NCBI GenBank assembly: GCA_019828595.1
Contig: JAHQRK010000086.1
Span: 1-31,267 of the forward strand
Length of the DNA stretch: 31,267 nucleotides
Reading direction: 5' to 3'
Origin: Aphanomyces cochlioides
Taxonomy: Eukaryota > Oomycota > Saprolegniomycetes > Saprolegniales > Verrucalvaceae
In this document: in pieces, positions 11,655 through 23,800 of the stretch
How the letters are laid out: each line of letters starts with the position of its first letter
Position numbering within the stretch: position 1 is the first letter of the stretch
Position numbers and translations under genes: made by a program
Notes under the pieces: model-generated
Told to the model about the DNA's origin: nothing
Seen by the model: only the letters and a program-made list of their open reading frames with translations
Database searches by the model: none

Positions 11655-14600
11655 TGTACCAAGTGGAGAAAAAGTGGCATCGAGATGCAGTTTGTGGGGT
11701 ATGCTTGGGACTCTCGCGTGTTGATTTCGGACCAAGTTGGTGCTTGGTCGTCCACCACACGAGCATGACACCTTTCAAACATGCCAGACGTGGCGAGTGG
11801 GTGTCTCGATGGGGTCGAGATGTGCATGTGGCACGTGTGTACCAAGTGGAGAAAAAGTGGCATCGAGATGCAGTTTGTGGGGTATGCTTGGGACTCTCGC
11901 GTGTTGATTTCGGACCAAGTTGGTGCTTGGTCGTCCACCACACGAGCATGACACCTTTCAAACATGCCAGACGTGGCGAGTGGGTGTCTCGATGGGGTCG
12001 AGATGTGCATGTGGCACGTGTGTACCAAGTGGAGAAAAAGTGGCATCGAGATGCAGTTTGTGGGGTATGCTTGGGACTCTCGCGTGTTGATTTCGGACCA
12101 AGTTGGTGCTTGGTCGTCCACCACACGAGCATGACACCTTTCAAACATGCCAGACGTGGCGAGTGGGTGTCTCGATGGGGTCGAGATGTGCATGTGGCAC
12201 GTGTGTACCAAGTGGAGAAAAAGTGGCATCGAGATGCAGTTTGTGGGGTATGCTTGGGACTCTCGCGTGTTGATTTCGGACCAAGTTGGTGCTTGGTCGT
12301 CCACCACACGAGCATGACACCTTTCAAACATGCCAGACGTGGCGAGTGGGTGTCTCGATGGGGTCGAGATGTGCATGTGGCACGTGTGTACCAAGTGGAG
12401 AAAAAGTGGCATCGAGATGCAGTTTGTGGGGTATGCTTGGGACTCTCGCGTGTTGATTTCGGACCAAGTTGGTGCTTGGTCGTCCACCACACGAGCATGA
12501 CACCTTTCAAACATGCCAGACGTGGCGAGTGGGTGTCTCGATGGGGTCGAGATGTGCATGTGGCACGTGTGTACCAAGTGGAGAAAAAGTGGCATCGAGA
12601 TGCAGTTTGTGGGGTATGCTTGGGACTCTCGCGTGTTGATTTCGGACCAAGTTGGTGCTTGGTCGTCCACCACACGAGCATGACACCTTTCAAACATGCC
12701 AGACGTGGCGAGTGGGTGTCTCGATGGGGTCGAGATGTGCATGTGGCACGTGTGTACCAAGTGGAGAAAAAGTGGCATCGAGATGCAGTTTGTGGGGTAT
12801 GCTTGGGACTCTCGCGTGTTGATTTCGGACCAAGTTGGTGCTTGGTCGTCCACCACACGAGCATGACACCTTTCAAACATGCCAGACGTGGCGAGTGGGT
12901 GTCTCGATGGGGTCGAGATGTGCATGTGGCACGTGTGTACCAAGTGGAGAAAAAGTGGCATCGAGATGCAGTTTGTGGGGTATGCTTGGGACTCTCGCGT
13001 GTTGATTTCGGACCAAGTTGGTGCTTGGTCGTCCACCACACGAGCATGACACCTTTCAAACATGCCAGACGTGGCGAGTGGGTGTCTCGATGGGGTCGAG
13101 ATGTGCATGTGGCACGTGTGTACCAAGTGGAGAAAAAGTGGCATCGAGATGCAGTTTGTGGGGTATGCTTGGGACTCTCGCGTGTTGATTTCGGACCAAG
13201 TTGGTGCTTGGTCGTCCACCACACGAGCATGACACCTTTCAAACATGCCAGACGTGGCGAGTGGGTGTCTCGATGGGGTCGAGATGTGCATGTGGCACGT
13301 GTGTACCAAGTGGAGAAAAAGTGGCATCGAGATGCAGTTTGTGGGGTATGCTTGGGACTCTCGCGTGTTGATTTCGGACCAAGTTGGTGCTTGGTCGTCC
13401 ACCACACGAGCATGACACCTTTCAAACATGCCAGACGTGGCGAGTGGGTGTCTCGATGGGGTCGAGATGTGCATGTGGCACGTGTGTACCAAGTGGAGAA
13501 AAAGTGGCATCGAGATGCAGTTTGTGGGGTATGCTTGGGACTCTCGCGTGTTGATTTCGGACCAAGTTGGTGCTTGGTCGTCCACCACACGAGCATGACA
13601 CCTTTCAAACATGCCAGACGTGGCGAGTGGGTGTCTCGATGGGGTCGAGATGTGCATGTGGCACGTGTGTACCAAGTGGAGAAAAAGTGGCATCGAGATG
13701 CAGTTTGTGGGGTATGCTTGGGACTCTCGCGTGTTGATTTCGGACCAAGTTGGTGCTTGGTCGTCCACCACACGAGCATGACACCTTTCAAACATGCCAG
13801 ACGTGGCGAGTGGGTGTCTCGATGGGGTCGAGATGTGCATGTGGCACGTGTGTACCAAGTGGAGAAAAAGTGGCATCGAGATGCAGTTTGTGGGGTATGC
13901 TTGGGACTCTCGCGTGTTGATTTCGGACCAAGTTGGTGCTTGGTCGTCCACCACACGAGCATGACACCTTTCAAACATGCCAGACGTGGCGAGTGGGTGT
14001 CTCGATGGGGTCGAGATGTGCATGTGGCACGTGTGTACCAAGTGAAAAAAGTGGCATCGAGATGCAGTTTGTGGGGTATGCTTGGGACTCTCGCGTGTTG
14101 ATTTCGGACCAAGTTGGTGCTTGGTCGTCCACCACACGAGCATGACACCTTTCAAACATGCCAGACGTGGCGAGTGGGTGTCTCGATGGGGTCGAGATGT
14201 GCATGTGGCACGTGTGTACCAAGTGGAGAAAAAGTGGCATCGAGATGCAGTTTGTGGGGTATGCTTGGGACTCTCGCGTGTTGATTTCGGACCAAGTTGG
14301 TGCTTGGTCGTCCACCACACGAGCATGACACCTTTCAAACATGCCAGACGTGGCGAGTGGGTGTCTCGATGGGGTCGAGATGTGCATGTGGCACGTGTGT
14401 ACCAAGTGGAGAAAAAGTGGCATCGAGATGCAGTTTGTGGGGTATGCTTGGGACTCTCGCGTGTTGATTTCGGACCAAGTTGGTGCTTGGTCGTCCACCA
14501 CACGAGCATGACACCTTTCAAACATGCCAGACGTGGCGAGTGGGTGTCTCGATGGGGTCGAGATGTGCATGTGGCACGTGTGTACCAAGTGGAGAAAAAG

Positions 14601-17600
14601 TGGCATCGAGATGCAGTTTGTGGGGTATGCTTGGGACTCTCGCGTGTTGATTTCGGACCAAGTTGGTGCTTGGTCGTCCACCACACGAGCATGACACCTT
14701 TCAAACATGCCAGACGTGGCGAGTGGGTGTCTCGATGGGGTCGAGATGTGCATGTGGCACGTGTGTACCAAGTGGAGAAAAAGTGGCATCGAGATGCAGT
14801 TTGTGGGGTATGCTTGGGACTCTCGCGTGTTGATTTCGGACCAAGTTGGTGCTTGGTCGTCCACCACACGAGCATGACACCTTTCAAACATGCCAGACGT
14901 GGCGAGTGGGTGTCTCGATGGGGTCGAGATGTGCATGTGGCACGTGTGTACCAAGTGGAGAAAAAGTGGCATCGAGATGCAGTTTGTGGGGTATGCTTGG
15001 GACTCTCGCGTGTTGATTTCGGACCAAGTTGGTGCTTGGTCGTCCACCACACGAGCATGACACCTTTCAAACATGCCAGACGTGGCGAGTGGGTGTCTCG
15101 ATGGGGTCGAGATGTGCATGTGGCACGTGTGTACCAAGTGGAGAAAAAGTGGCATCGAGATGCAGTTTGTGGGGTATGCTTGGGACTCTCGCGTGTTGAT
15201 TTCGGACCAAGTTGGTGCTTGGTCGTCCACCACACGAGCATGACACCTTTCAAACATGCCAGACGTGGCGAGTGGGTGTCTCGATGGGGTCGAGATGTGC
15301 ATGTGGCACGTGTGTACCAAGTGGAGAAAAAGTGGCATCGAGATGCAGTTTGTGGGGTATGCTTGGGACTCTCGCGTGTTGATTTCGGACCAAGTTGGTG
15401 CTTGGTCGTCCACCACACGAGCATGACACCTTTCAAACATGCCAGACGTGGCGAGTGGGTGTCTCGATGGGGTCGAGATGTGCATGTGGCACGTGTGTAC
15501 CAAGTGGAGAAAAAGTGGCATCGAGATGCAGTTTGTGGGGTATGCTTGGGACTCTCGCGTGTTGATTTCGGACCAAGTTGGTGCTTGGTCGTCCACCACA
15601 CGAGCATGACACCTTTCAAACATGCCAGACGTGGCGAGTGGGTGTCTCGATGGGGTCGAGATGTGCATGTGGCACGTGTGTACCAAGTGGAGAAAAAGTG
15701 GCATCGAGATGCAGTTTGTGGGGTATGCTTGGGACTCTCGCGTGTTGATTTCGGACCAAGTTGGTGCTTGGTCGTCCACCACACGAGCATGACACCTTTC
15801 AAACATGCCAGACGTGGCGAGTGGGTGTCTCGATGGGGTCGAGATGTGCATGTGGCACGTGTGTACCAAGTGGAGAAAAAGTGGCATCGAGATGCAGTTT
15901 GTGGGGTATGCTTGGGACTCTCGCGTGTTGATTTCGGACCAAGTTGGTGCTTGGTCGTCCACCACACGAGCATGACACCTTTCAAACATGCCAGACGTGG
16001 CGAGTGGGTGTCTCGATGGGGTCGAGATGTGCATGTGGCACGTGTGTACCAAGTGAAAAAAGTGGCATCGAGATGCAGTTTGTGGGGTATGCTTGGGACT
16101 CTCGCGTGTTGATTTCGGACCAAGTTGGTGCTTGGTCGTCCACCACACGAGCATGACACCTTTCAAACATGCCAGACGTGGCGAGTGGGTGTCTCGATGG
16201 GGTCGAGATGTGCATGTGGCACGTGTGTACCAAGTGGAGAAAAAGTGGCATCGAGATGCAGTTTGTGGGGTATGCTTGGGACTCTCGCGTGTTGATTTCG
16301 GACCAAGTTGGTGCTTGGTCGTCCACCACACGAGCATGACACCTTTCAAACATGCCAGACGTGGCGAGTGGGTGTCTCGATGGGGTCGAGATGTGCATGT
16401 GGCACGTGTGTACCAAGTGGAGAAAAAGTGGCATCGAGATGCAGTTTGTGGGGTATGCTTGGGACTCTCGCGTGTTGATTTCGGACCAAGTTGGTGCTTG
16501 GTCGTCCACCACACGAGCATGACACCTTTCAAACATGCCAGACGTGGCGAGTGGGTGTCTCGATGGGGTCGAGATGTGCATGTGGCACGTGTGTACCAAG
16601 TGGAGAAAAAGTGGCATCGAGATGCAGTTTGTGGGGTATGCTTGGGACTCTCGCGTGTTGATTTCGGACCAAGTTGGTGCTTGGTCGTCCACCACACGAG
16701 CATGACACCTTTCAAACATGCCAGACGTGGCGAGTGGGTGTCTCGATGGGGTCGAGATGTGCATGTGGCACGTGTGTGTACCAAGTGAAAAAAGTGGCAT
16801 CGAGATGCAGTTTGTGGGGTATGCTTGGGACTCTCGCGTGTTGATTTCGGACCAAGTTGGTGCTTGGTCGTCCACCACACGAGCATGACACCTTTCAAAC
16901 ATGCCAGACGTGGCGAGTGGGTGTCTCGATGGGGTCGAGATGTGCATGTGGCACGTGTGTACCAAGTGGAGAAAAAGTGGCATCGAGATGCAGTTTGTGG
17001 GGTATGCTTGGGACTCTCGCGTGTTGATTTCGGACCAAGTTGGTGCTTGGTCGTCCACCACACGAGCATGACACCTTTCAAACATGCCAGACGTGGCGAG
17101 TGGGTGTCTCGATGGGGTCGAGATGTGCATGTGGCACGTGTGTACCAAGTGGAGAAAAAGTGGCATCGAGATGCAGTTTGTGGGGTATGCTTGGGACTCT
17201 CGCGTGTTGATTTCGGACCAAGTTGGTGCTTGGTCGTCCACCACACGAGCATGACACCTTTCAAACATGCCAGACGTGGCGAGTGGGTGTCTCGATGGGG
17301 TCGAGATGTGCATGTGGCACGTGTGTACCAAGTGGAGAAAAAGTGGCATCGAGATGCAGTTTGTGGGGTATGCTTGGGACTCTCGCGTGTTGATTTCGGA
17401 CCAAGTTGGTGCTTGGTCGTCCACCACACGAGCATGACACCTTTCAAACATGCCAGACGTGGCGAGTGGGTGTCTCGATGGGGTCGAGATGTGCATGTGG
17501 CACGTGTGTACCAAGTGGAGAAAAAGTGGCATCGAGATGCAGTTTGTGGGGTATGCTTGGGACTCTCGCGTGTTGATTTCGGACCAAGTTGGTGCTTGGT

Positions 17601-17699
17601 CGTCCACCACACGAGCATGACACCTTTCAAACATGCCAGACGTGGCGAGTGGGTGTCTCGATGGGGTCGAGATGTGCATGTGGCACGTGTGTACCAAGT

Positions 17700-17890
17700 G
17701 AGAAAAGTGGCATGAGAATGCAGTTTGTGGGGTATGCTTAGAGAAACTCCGGCGTGTTGATTTCGGACCAAGTTGGTGCTTGGTCGTCCACCACACGAGC
17801 ATGACACCTTTCAAACATGCCAGACGTGGCGAGTGGGTGTCTCGATGGAGTCAGTGCATGTGGCACGTGTGTACCAAGTGGACGTGTTGA
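17700..17890 (+). repeat. Scar: degenerate unit plus truncated unit
   Basis: Around 17700-17760 one unit has several clustered changes: GTGAGAAAAG, CATGAGAATG and TTAGAGAAACTCCGGCG. The next unit lacks the stretch from AGAAAAAGTGG to CTCTCG: CCAAGTGG is followed by A and then CGTGTTGATTTCGG at about 17882, a net loss of 49 bases. It also loses 4 bases in its GATGGGGTCGAGATG part near 17848, leaving about 130 bp. Clean units lie on both sides, so this is a local disruption in an otherwise homogeneous core and a natural boundary between blocks A and B. Confidence 0.85.
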
Positions 17891-20800
17891 TTTCGGACCA
17901 AGTTGGTGCTTGGTCGTCCACCACACGAGCATGACACCTTTCAAACATGCCAGACGTGGCGAGTGGGTGTCTCGATGGGGTCGAGATGTGCATGTGGCAC
18001 GTGTGTACCAAGTGGAGAAAAAGTGGCATCGAGATGCAGTTTGTGGGGTATGCTTGGGACTCTCGCGTGTTGATTTCGGACCAAGTTGGTGCTTGGTCGT
18101 CCACCACACGAGCATGACACCTTTCAAACATGCCAGACGTGGCGAGTGGGTGTCTCGATGGGGTCGAGATGTGCATGTGGCACGTGTGTACCAAGTGGAG
18201 AAAAAGTGGCATCGAGATGCAGTTTGTGGGGTATGCTTGGGACTCTCGCGTGTTGATTTCGGACCAAGTTGGTGCTTGGTCGTCCACCACACGAGCATGA
18301 CACCTTTCAAACATGCCAGACGTGGCGAGTGGGTGTCTCGATGGGGTCGAGATGTGCATGTGGCACGTGTGTACCAAGTGGAGAAAAAGTGGCATCGAGA
18401 TGCAGTTTGTGGGGTATGCTTGGGACTCTCGCGTGTTGATTTCGGACCAAGTTGGTGCTTGGTCGTCCACCACACGAGCATGACACCTTTCAAACATGCC
18501 AGACGTGGCGAGTGGGTGTCTCGATGGGGTCGAGATGTGCATGTGGCACGTGTGTACCAAGTGGAGAAAAAGTGGCATCGAGATGCAGTTTGTGGGGTAT
18601 GCTTGGGACTCTCGCGTGTTGATTTCGGACCAAGTTGGTGCTTGGTCGTCCACCACGAGCATGACACCTTTCAAACATGCCAGACGTGGCGAGTGGGTGT
18701 CTCGATGGGGTCGAGATGTGCATGTGGCACGTGTGTACCAAGTGGAGAAAAAGTGGCATCGAGATGCAGTTTGTGGGGTATGCTTGGGACTCTCGCGTGT
18801 TGATTTCGGACCAAGTTGGTGCTTGGTCGTCCACCACACGAGCATGACACCTTTCAAACATGCCAGACGTGGCGAGTGGGTGTCTCGATGGGGTCGAGAT
18901 GTGCATGTGGCACGTGTGTACCAAGTGGAGAAAAAGTGGCATCGAGATGCAGTTTGTGGGGTATGCTTGGGACTCTCGCGTGTTGATTTCGGACCAAGTT
19001 GGTGCTTGGTCGTCCACCACACGAGCATGACACCTTTCAAACATGCCAGACGTGGCGAGTGGGTGTCTCGATGGGGTCGAGATGTGCATGTGGCACGTGT
19101 GTACCAAGTGGAGAAAAAGTGGCATCGAGATGCAGTTTGTGGGGTATGCTTGGGACTCTCGCGTGTTGATTTCGGACCAAGTTGGTGCTTGGTCGTCCAC
19201 CACACGAGCATGACACCTTTCAAACATGCCAGACGTGGCGAGTGGGTGTCTCGATGGGGTCGAGATGTGCATGTGGCACGTGTGTACCAAGTGGAGAAAA
19301 AGTGGCATCGAGATGCAGTTTGTGGGGTATGCTTGGGACTCTCGCGTGTTGATTTCGGACCAAGTTGGTGCTTGGTCGTCCACCACACGAGCATGACACC
19401 TTTCAAACATGCCAGACGTGGCGAGTGGGTGTCTCGATGGGGTCGAGATGTGCATGTGGCACGTGTGTACCAAGTGGAGAAAAAGTGGCATCGAGATGCA
19501 GTTTGTGGGGTATGCTTGGGACTCTCGCGTGTTGATTTCGGACCAAGTTGGTGCTTGGTCGTCCACCACACGAGCATGACACCTTTCAAACATGCCAGAC
19601 GTGGCGAGTGGGTGTCTCGATGGGGTCGAGATGTGCATGTGGCACGTGTGTACCAAGTGGAGAAAAAGTGGCATCGAGATGCAGTTTGTGGGGTATGCTT
19701 GGGACTCTCGCGTGTTGATTTCGGACCAAGTTGGTGCTTGGTCGTCCACCACACGAGCATGACACCTTTCAAACATGCCAGACGTGGCGAGTGGGTGTCT
19801 CGATGGGGTCGAGATGTGCATGTGGCACGTGTGTACCAAGTGGAGAAAAAGTGGCATCGAGATGCAGTTTGTGGGGTATGCTTGGGACTCTCGCGTGTTG
19901 ATTTCGGACCAAGTTGGTGCTTGGTCGTCCACCACACGAGCATGACACCTTTCAAACATGCCAGACGTGGCGAGTGGGTGTCTCGATGGGGTCGAGATGT
20001 GCATGTGGCACGTGTGTACCAAGTGGAGAAAAAGTGGCATCGAGATGCAGTTTGTGGGGTATGCTTGGGACTCTCGCGTGTTGATTTCGGACCAAGTTGG
20101 TGCTTGGTCGTCCACCACACGAGCATGACACCTTTCAAACATGCCAGACGTGGCGAGTGGGTGTCTCGATGGGGTCGAGATGTGCATGTGGCACGTGTGT
20201 ACCAAGTGGAGAAAAGTGGCATCGAGATGCAGTTTGTGGGGTATGCTTGGGACTCTCGCGTGTTGATTTCGGACCAAGTTGGTGCTTGGTCGTCCACCAC
20301 ACGAGCATGACACCTTTCAAACATGCCAGACGTGGCGAGTGGGTGTCTCGATGGGGTCGAGATGTGCATGTGGCACGTGTGTACCAAGTGGAGAAAAAGT
20401 GGCATCGAGATGCAGTTTGTGGGGTATGCTTGGGACTCTCGCGTGTTGATTTCGGACCAAGTTGGTGCTTGGTCGTCCACCACACGAGCATGACACCTTT
20501 CAAACATGCCAGACGTGGCGAGTGGGTGTCTCGATGGGGTCGAGATGTGCATGTGGCACGTGTGTACCAAGTGGAGAAAAAGTGGCATCGAGATGCAGTT
20601 TGTGGGGTATGCTTGGGACTCTCGCGTGTTGATTTCGGACCAAGTTGGTGCTTGGTCGTCCACCACACGAGCATGACACCTTTCAAACATGCCAGACGTG
20701 GCGAGTGGGTGTCTCGATGGGGTCGAGATGTGCATGTGGCACGTGTGTACCAAGTGGAGAAAAGTGGCATCGAGATGCAGTTTGTGGGGTATGCTTGGGA

Positions 20801-23800
20801 CTCTCGCGTGTTGATTTCGGACCAAGTTGGTGCTTGGTCGTCCACCACACGAGCATGACACCTTTCAAACATGCCAGACGTGGCGAGTGGGTGTCTCGAT
20901 GGGGTCGAGATGTGCATGTGGCACGTGTGTACCAAGTGGAGAAAAAGTGGCATCGAGATGCAGTTTGTGGGGTATGCTTGGGACTCTCGCGTGTTGATTT
21001 CGGACCAAGTTGGTGCTTGGTCGTCCACCACACGAGCATGACACCTTTCAAACATGCCAGACGTGGCGAGTGGGTGTCTCGATGGGGTCGAGATGTGCAT
21101 GTGGCACGTGTGTACCAAGTGGAGAAAAAGTGGCATCGAGATGCAGTTTGTGGGGTATGCTTGGGACTCTCGCGTGTTGATTTCGGACCAAGTTGGTGCT
21201 TGGTCGTCCACCACACGAGCATGACACCTTTCAAACATGCCAGACGTGGCGAGTGGGTGTCTCGATGGGGTCGAGATGTGCATGTGGCACGTGTGTACCA
21301 AGTGGAGAAAAAGTGGCATCGAGATGCAGTTTGTGGGGTATGCTTGGGACTCTCGCGTGTTGATTTCGGACCAAGTTGGTGCTTGGTCGTCCACCACACG
21401 AGCATGACACCTTTCAAACATGCCAGACGTGGCGAGTGGGTGTCTCGATGGGGTCGAGATGTGCATGTGGCACGTGTGTACCAAGTGGAGAAAAAGTGGC
21501 ATCGAGATGCAGTTTGTGGGGTATGCTTGGGACTCTCGCGTGTTGATTTCGGACCAAGTTGGTGCTTGGTCGTCCACCACACGAGCATGACACCTTTCAA
21601 ACATGCCAGACGTGGCGAGTGGGTGTCTCGATGGGGTCGAGATGTGCATGTGGCACGTGTGTACCAAGTGGAGAAAAAGTGGCATCGAGATGCAGTTTGT
21701 GGGGTATGCTTGGGACTCTCGCGTGTTGATTTCGGACCAAGTTGGTGCTTGGTCGTCCACCACACGAGCATGACACCTTTCAAACATGCCAGACGTGGCG
21801 AGTGGGTGTCTCGATGGGGTCGAGATGTGCATGTGGCACGTGTGTACCAAGTGGAGAAAAAGTGGCATCGAGATGCAGTTTGTGGGGTATGCTTGGGACT
21901 CTCGCGTGTTGATTTCGGACCAAGTTGGTGCTTGGTCGTCCACCACACGAGCATGACACCTTTCAAACATGCCAGACGTGGCGAGTGGGTGTCTCGATGG
22001 GGTCGAGATGTGCATGTGGCACGTGTGTACCAAGTGGAGAAAAAGTGGCATCGAGATGCAGTTTGTGGGGTATGCTTGGGACTCTCGCGTGTTGATTTCG
22101 GACCAAGTTGGTGCTTGGTCGTCCACCACACGAGCATGACACCTTTCAAACATGCCAGACGTGGCGAGTGGGTGTCTCGATGGGGTCGAGATGTGCATGT
22201 GGCACGTGTGTACCAAGTGAAAAAAGTGGCATCGAGATGCAGTTTGTGGGGTATGCTTGGGACTCTCGCGTGTTGATTTCGGACCAAGTTGGTGCTTGGT
22301 CGTCCACCACACGAGCATGACACCTTTCAAACATGCCAGACGTGGCGAGTGGGTGTCTCGATGGGGTCGAGATGTGCATGTGGCACGTGTGTACCAAGTG
22401 GAGAAAAAGTGGCATCGAGATGCAGTTTGTGGGGTATGCTTGGGACTCTCGCGTGTTGATTTCGGACCAAGTTGGTGCTTGGTCGTCCACCACACGAGCA
22501 TGACACCTTTCAAACATGCCAGACGTGGCGAGTGGGTGTCTCGATGGGGTCGAGATGTGCATGTGGCACGTGTGTACCAAGTGGAGAAAAAGTGGCATCG
22601 AGATGCAGTTTGTGGGGTATGCTTGGGACTCTCGCGTGTTGATTTCGGACCAAGTTGGTGCTTGGTCGTCCACCACACGAGCATGACACCTTTCAAACAT
22701 GCCAGACGTGGCGAGTGGGTGTCTCGATGGGGTCGAGATGTGCATGTGGCACGTGTGTACCAAGTGGAGAAAAAGTGGCATCGAGATGCAGTTTGTGGGG
22801 TATGCTTGGGACTCTCGCGTGTTGATTTCGGACCAAGTTGGTGCTTGGTCGTCCACCACACGAGCATGACACCTTTCAAACATGCCAGACGTGGCGAGTG
22901 GGTGTCTCGATGGGGTCGAGATGTGCATGTGGCACGTGTGTACCAAGTGGAGAAAAAGTGGCATCGAGATGCAGTTTGTGGGGTATGCTTGGGACTCTCG
23001 CGTGTTGATTTCGGACCAAGTTGGTGCTTGGTCGTCCACCACACGAGCATGACACCTTTCAAACATGCCAGACGTGGCGAGTGGGTGTCTCGATGGGGTC
23101 GAGATGTGCATGTGGCACGTGTGTACCAAGTGAAAAAAGTGGCATCGAGATGCAGTTTGTGGGGTATGCTTGGGACTCTCGCGTGTTGATTTCGGACCAA
23201 GTTGGTGCTTGGTCGTCCACCACACGAGCATGACACCTTTCAAACATGCCAGACGTGGCGAGTGGGTGTCTCGATGGGGTCGAGATGTGCATGTGGCACG
23301 TGTGTACCAAGTGGAGAAAAAGTGGCATCGAGATGCAGTTTGTGGGGTATGCTTGGGACTCTCGCGTGTTGATTTCGGACCAAGTTGGTGCTTGGTCGTC
23401 CACCACACGAGCATGACACCTTTCAAACATGCCAGACGTGGCGAGTGGGTGTCTCGATGGGGTCGAGATGTGCATGTGGCACGTGTGTACCAAGTGAAAA
23501 AAGTGGCATCGAGATGCAGTTTGTGGGGTATGCTTGGGACTCTCGCGTGTTGATTTCGGACCAAGTTGGTGCTTGGTCGTCCACCACACGAGCATGACAC
23601 CTTTCAAACATGCCAGACGTGGCGAGTGGGTGTCTCGATGGGGTCGAGATGTGCATGTGGCACGTGTGTACCAAGTGGAGAAAAAGTGGCATCGAGATGC
23701 AGTTTGTGGGGTATGCTTGGGACTCTCGCGTGTTGATTTCGGACCAAGTTGGTGCTTGGTCGTCCACCACACGAGCATGACACCTTTCAAACATGCCAGA

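Larger units (their letters stand above)
6950..17699 (+). repeat. Homogeneous block A
   Basis: Units here are nearly identical to the reference monomer. Between about 11125 and 14040 there are about 16 consecutive units in which I see no difference. Rare markers break the uniformity: loss of TG at about 7763, loss of C before TTGGG at about 8010 and 8371, a 40-bp duplication at about 8527, A4 instead of A5 at about 8936 and 10573, loss of AC in CCACCACACG at about 9930, GG-A6 at about 11117, and G-A6 at about 14044, 16053 and 16772. The last of these also has an extra GT. Confidence 0.85.
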
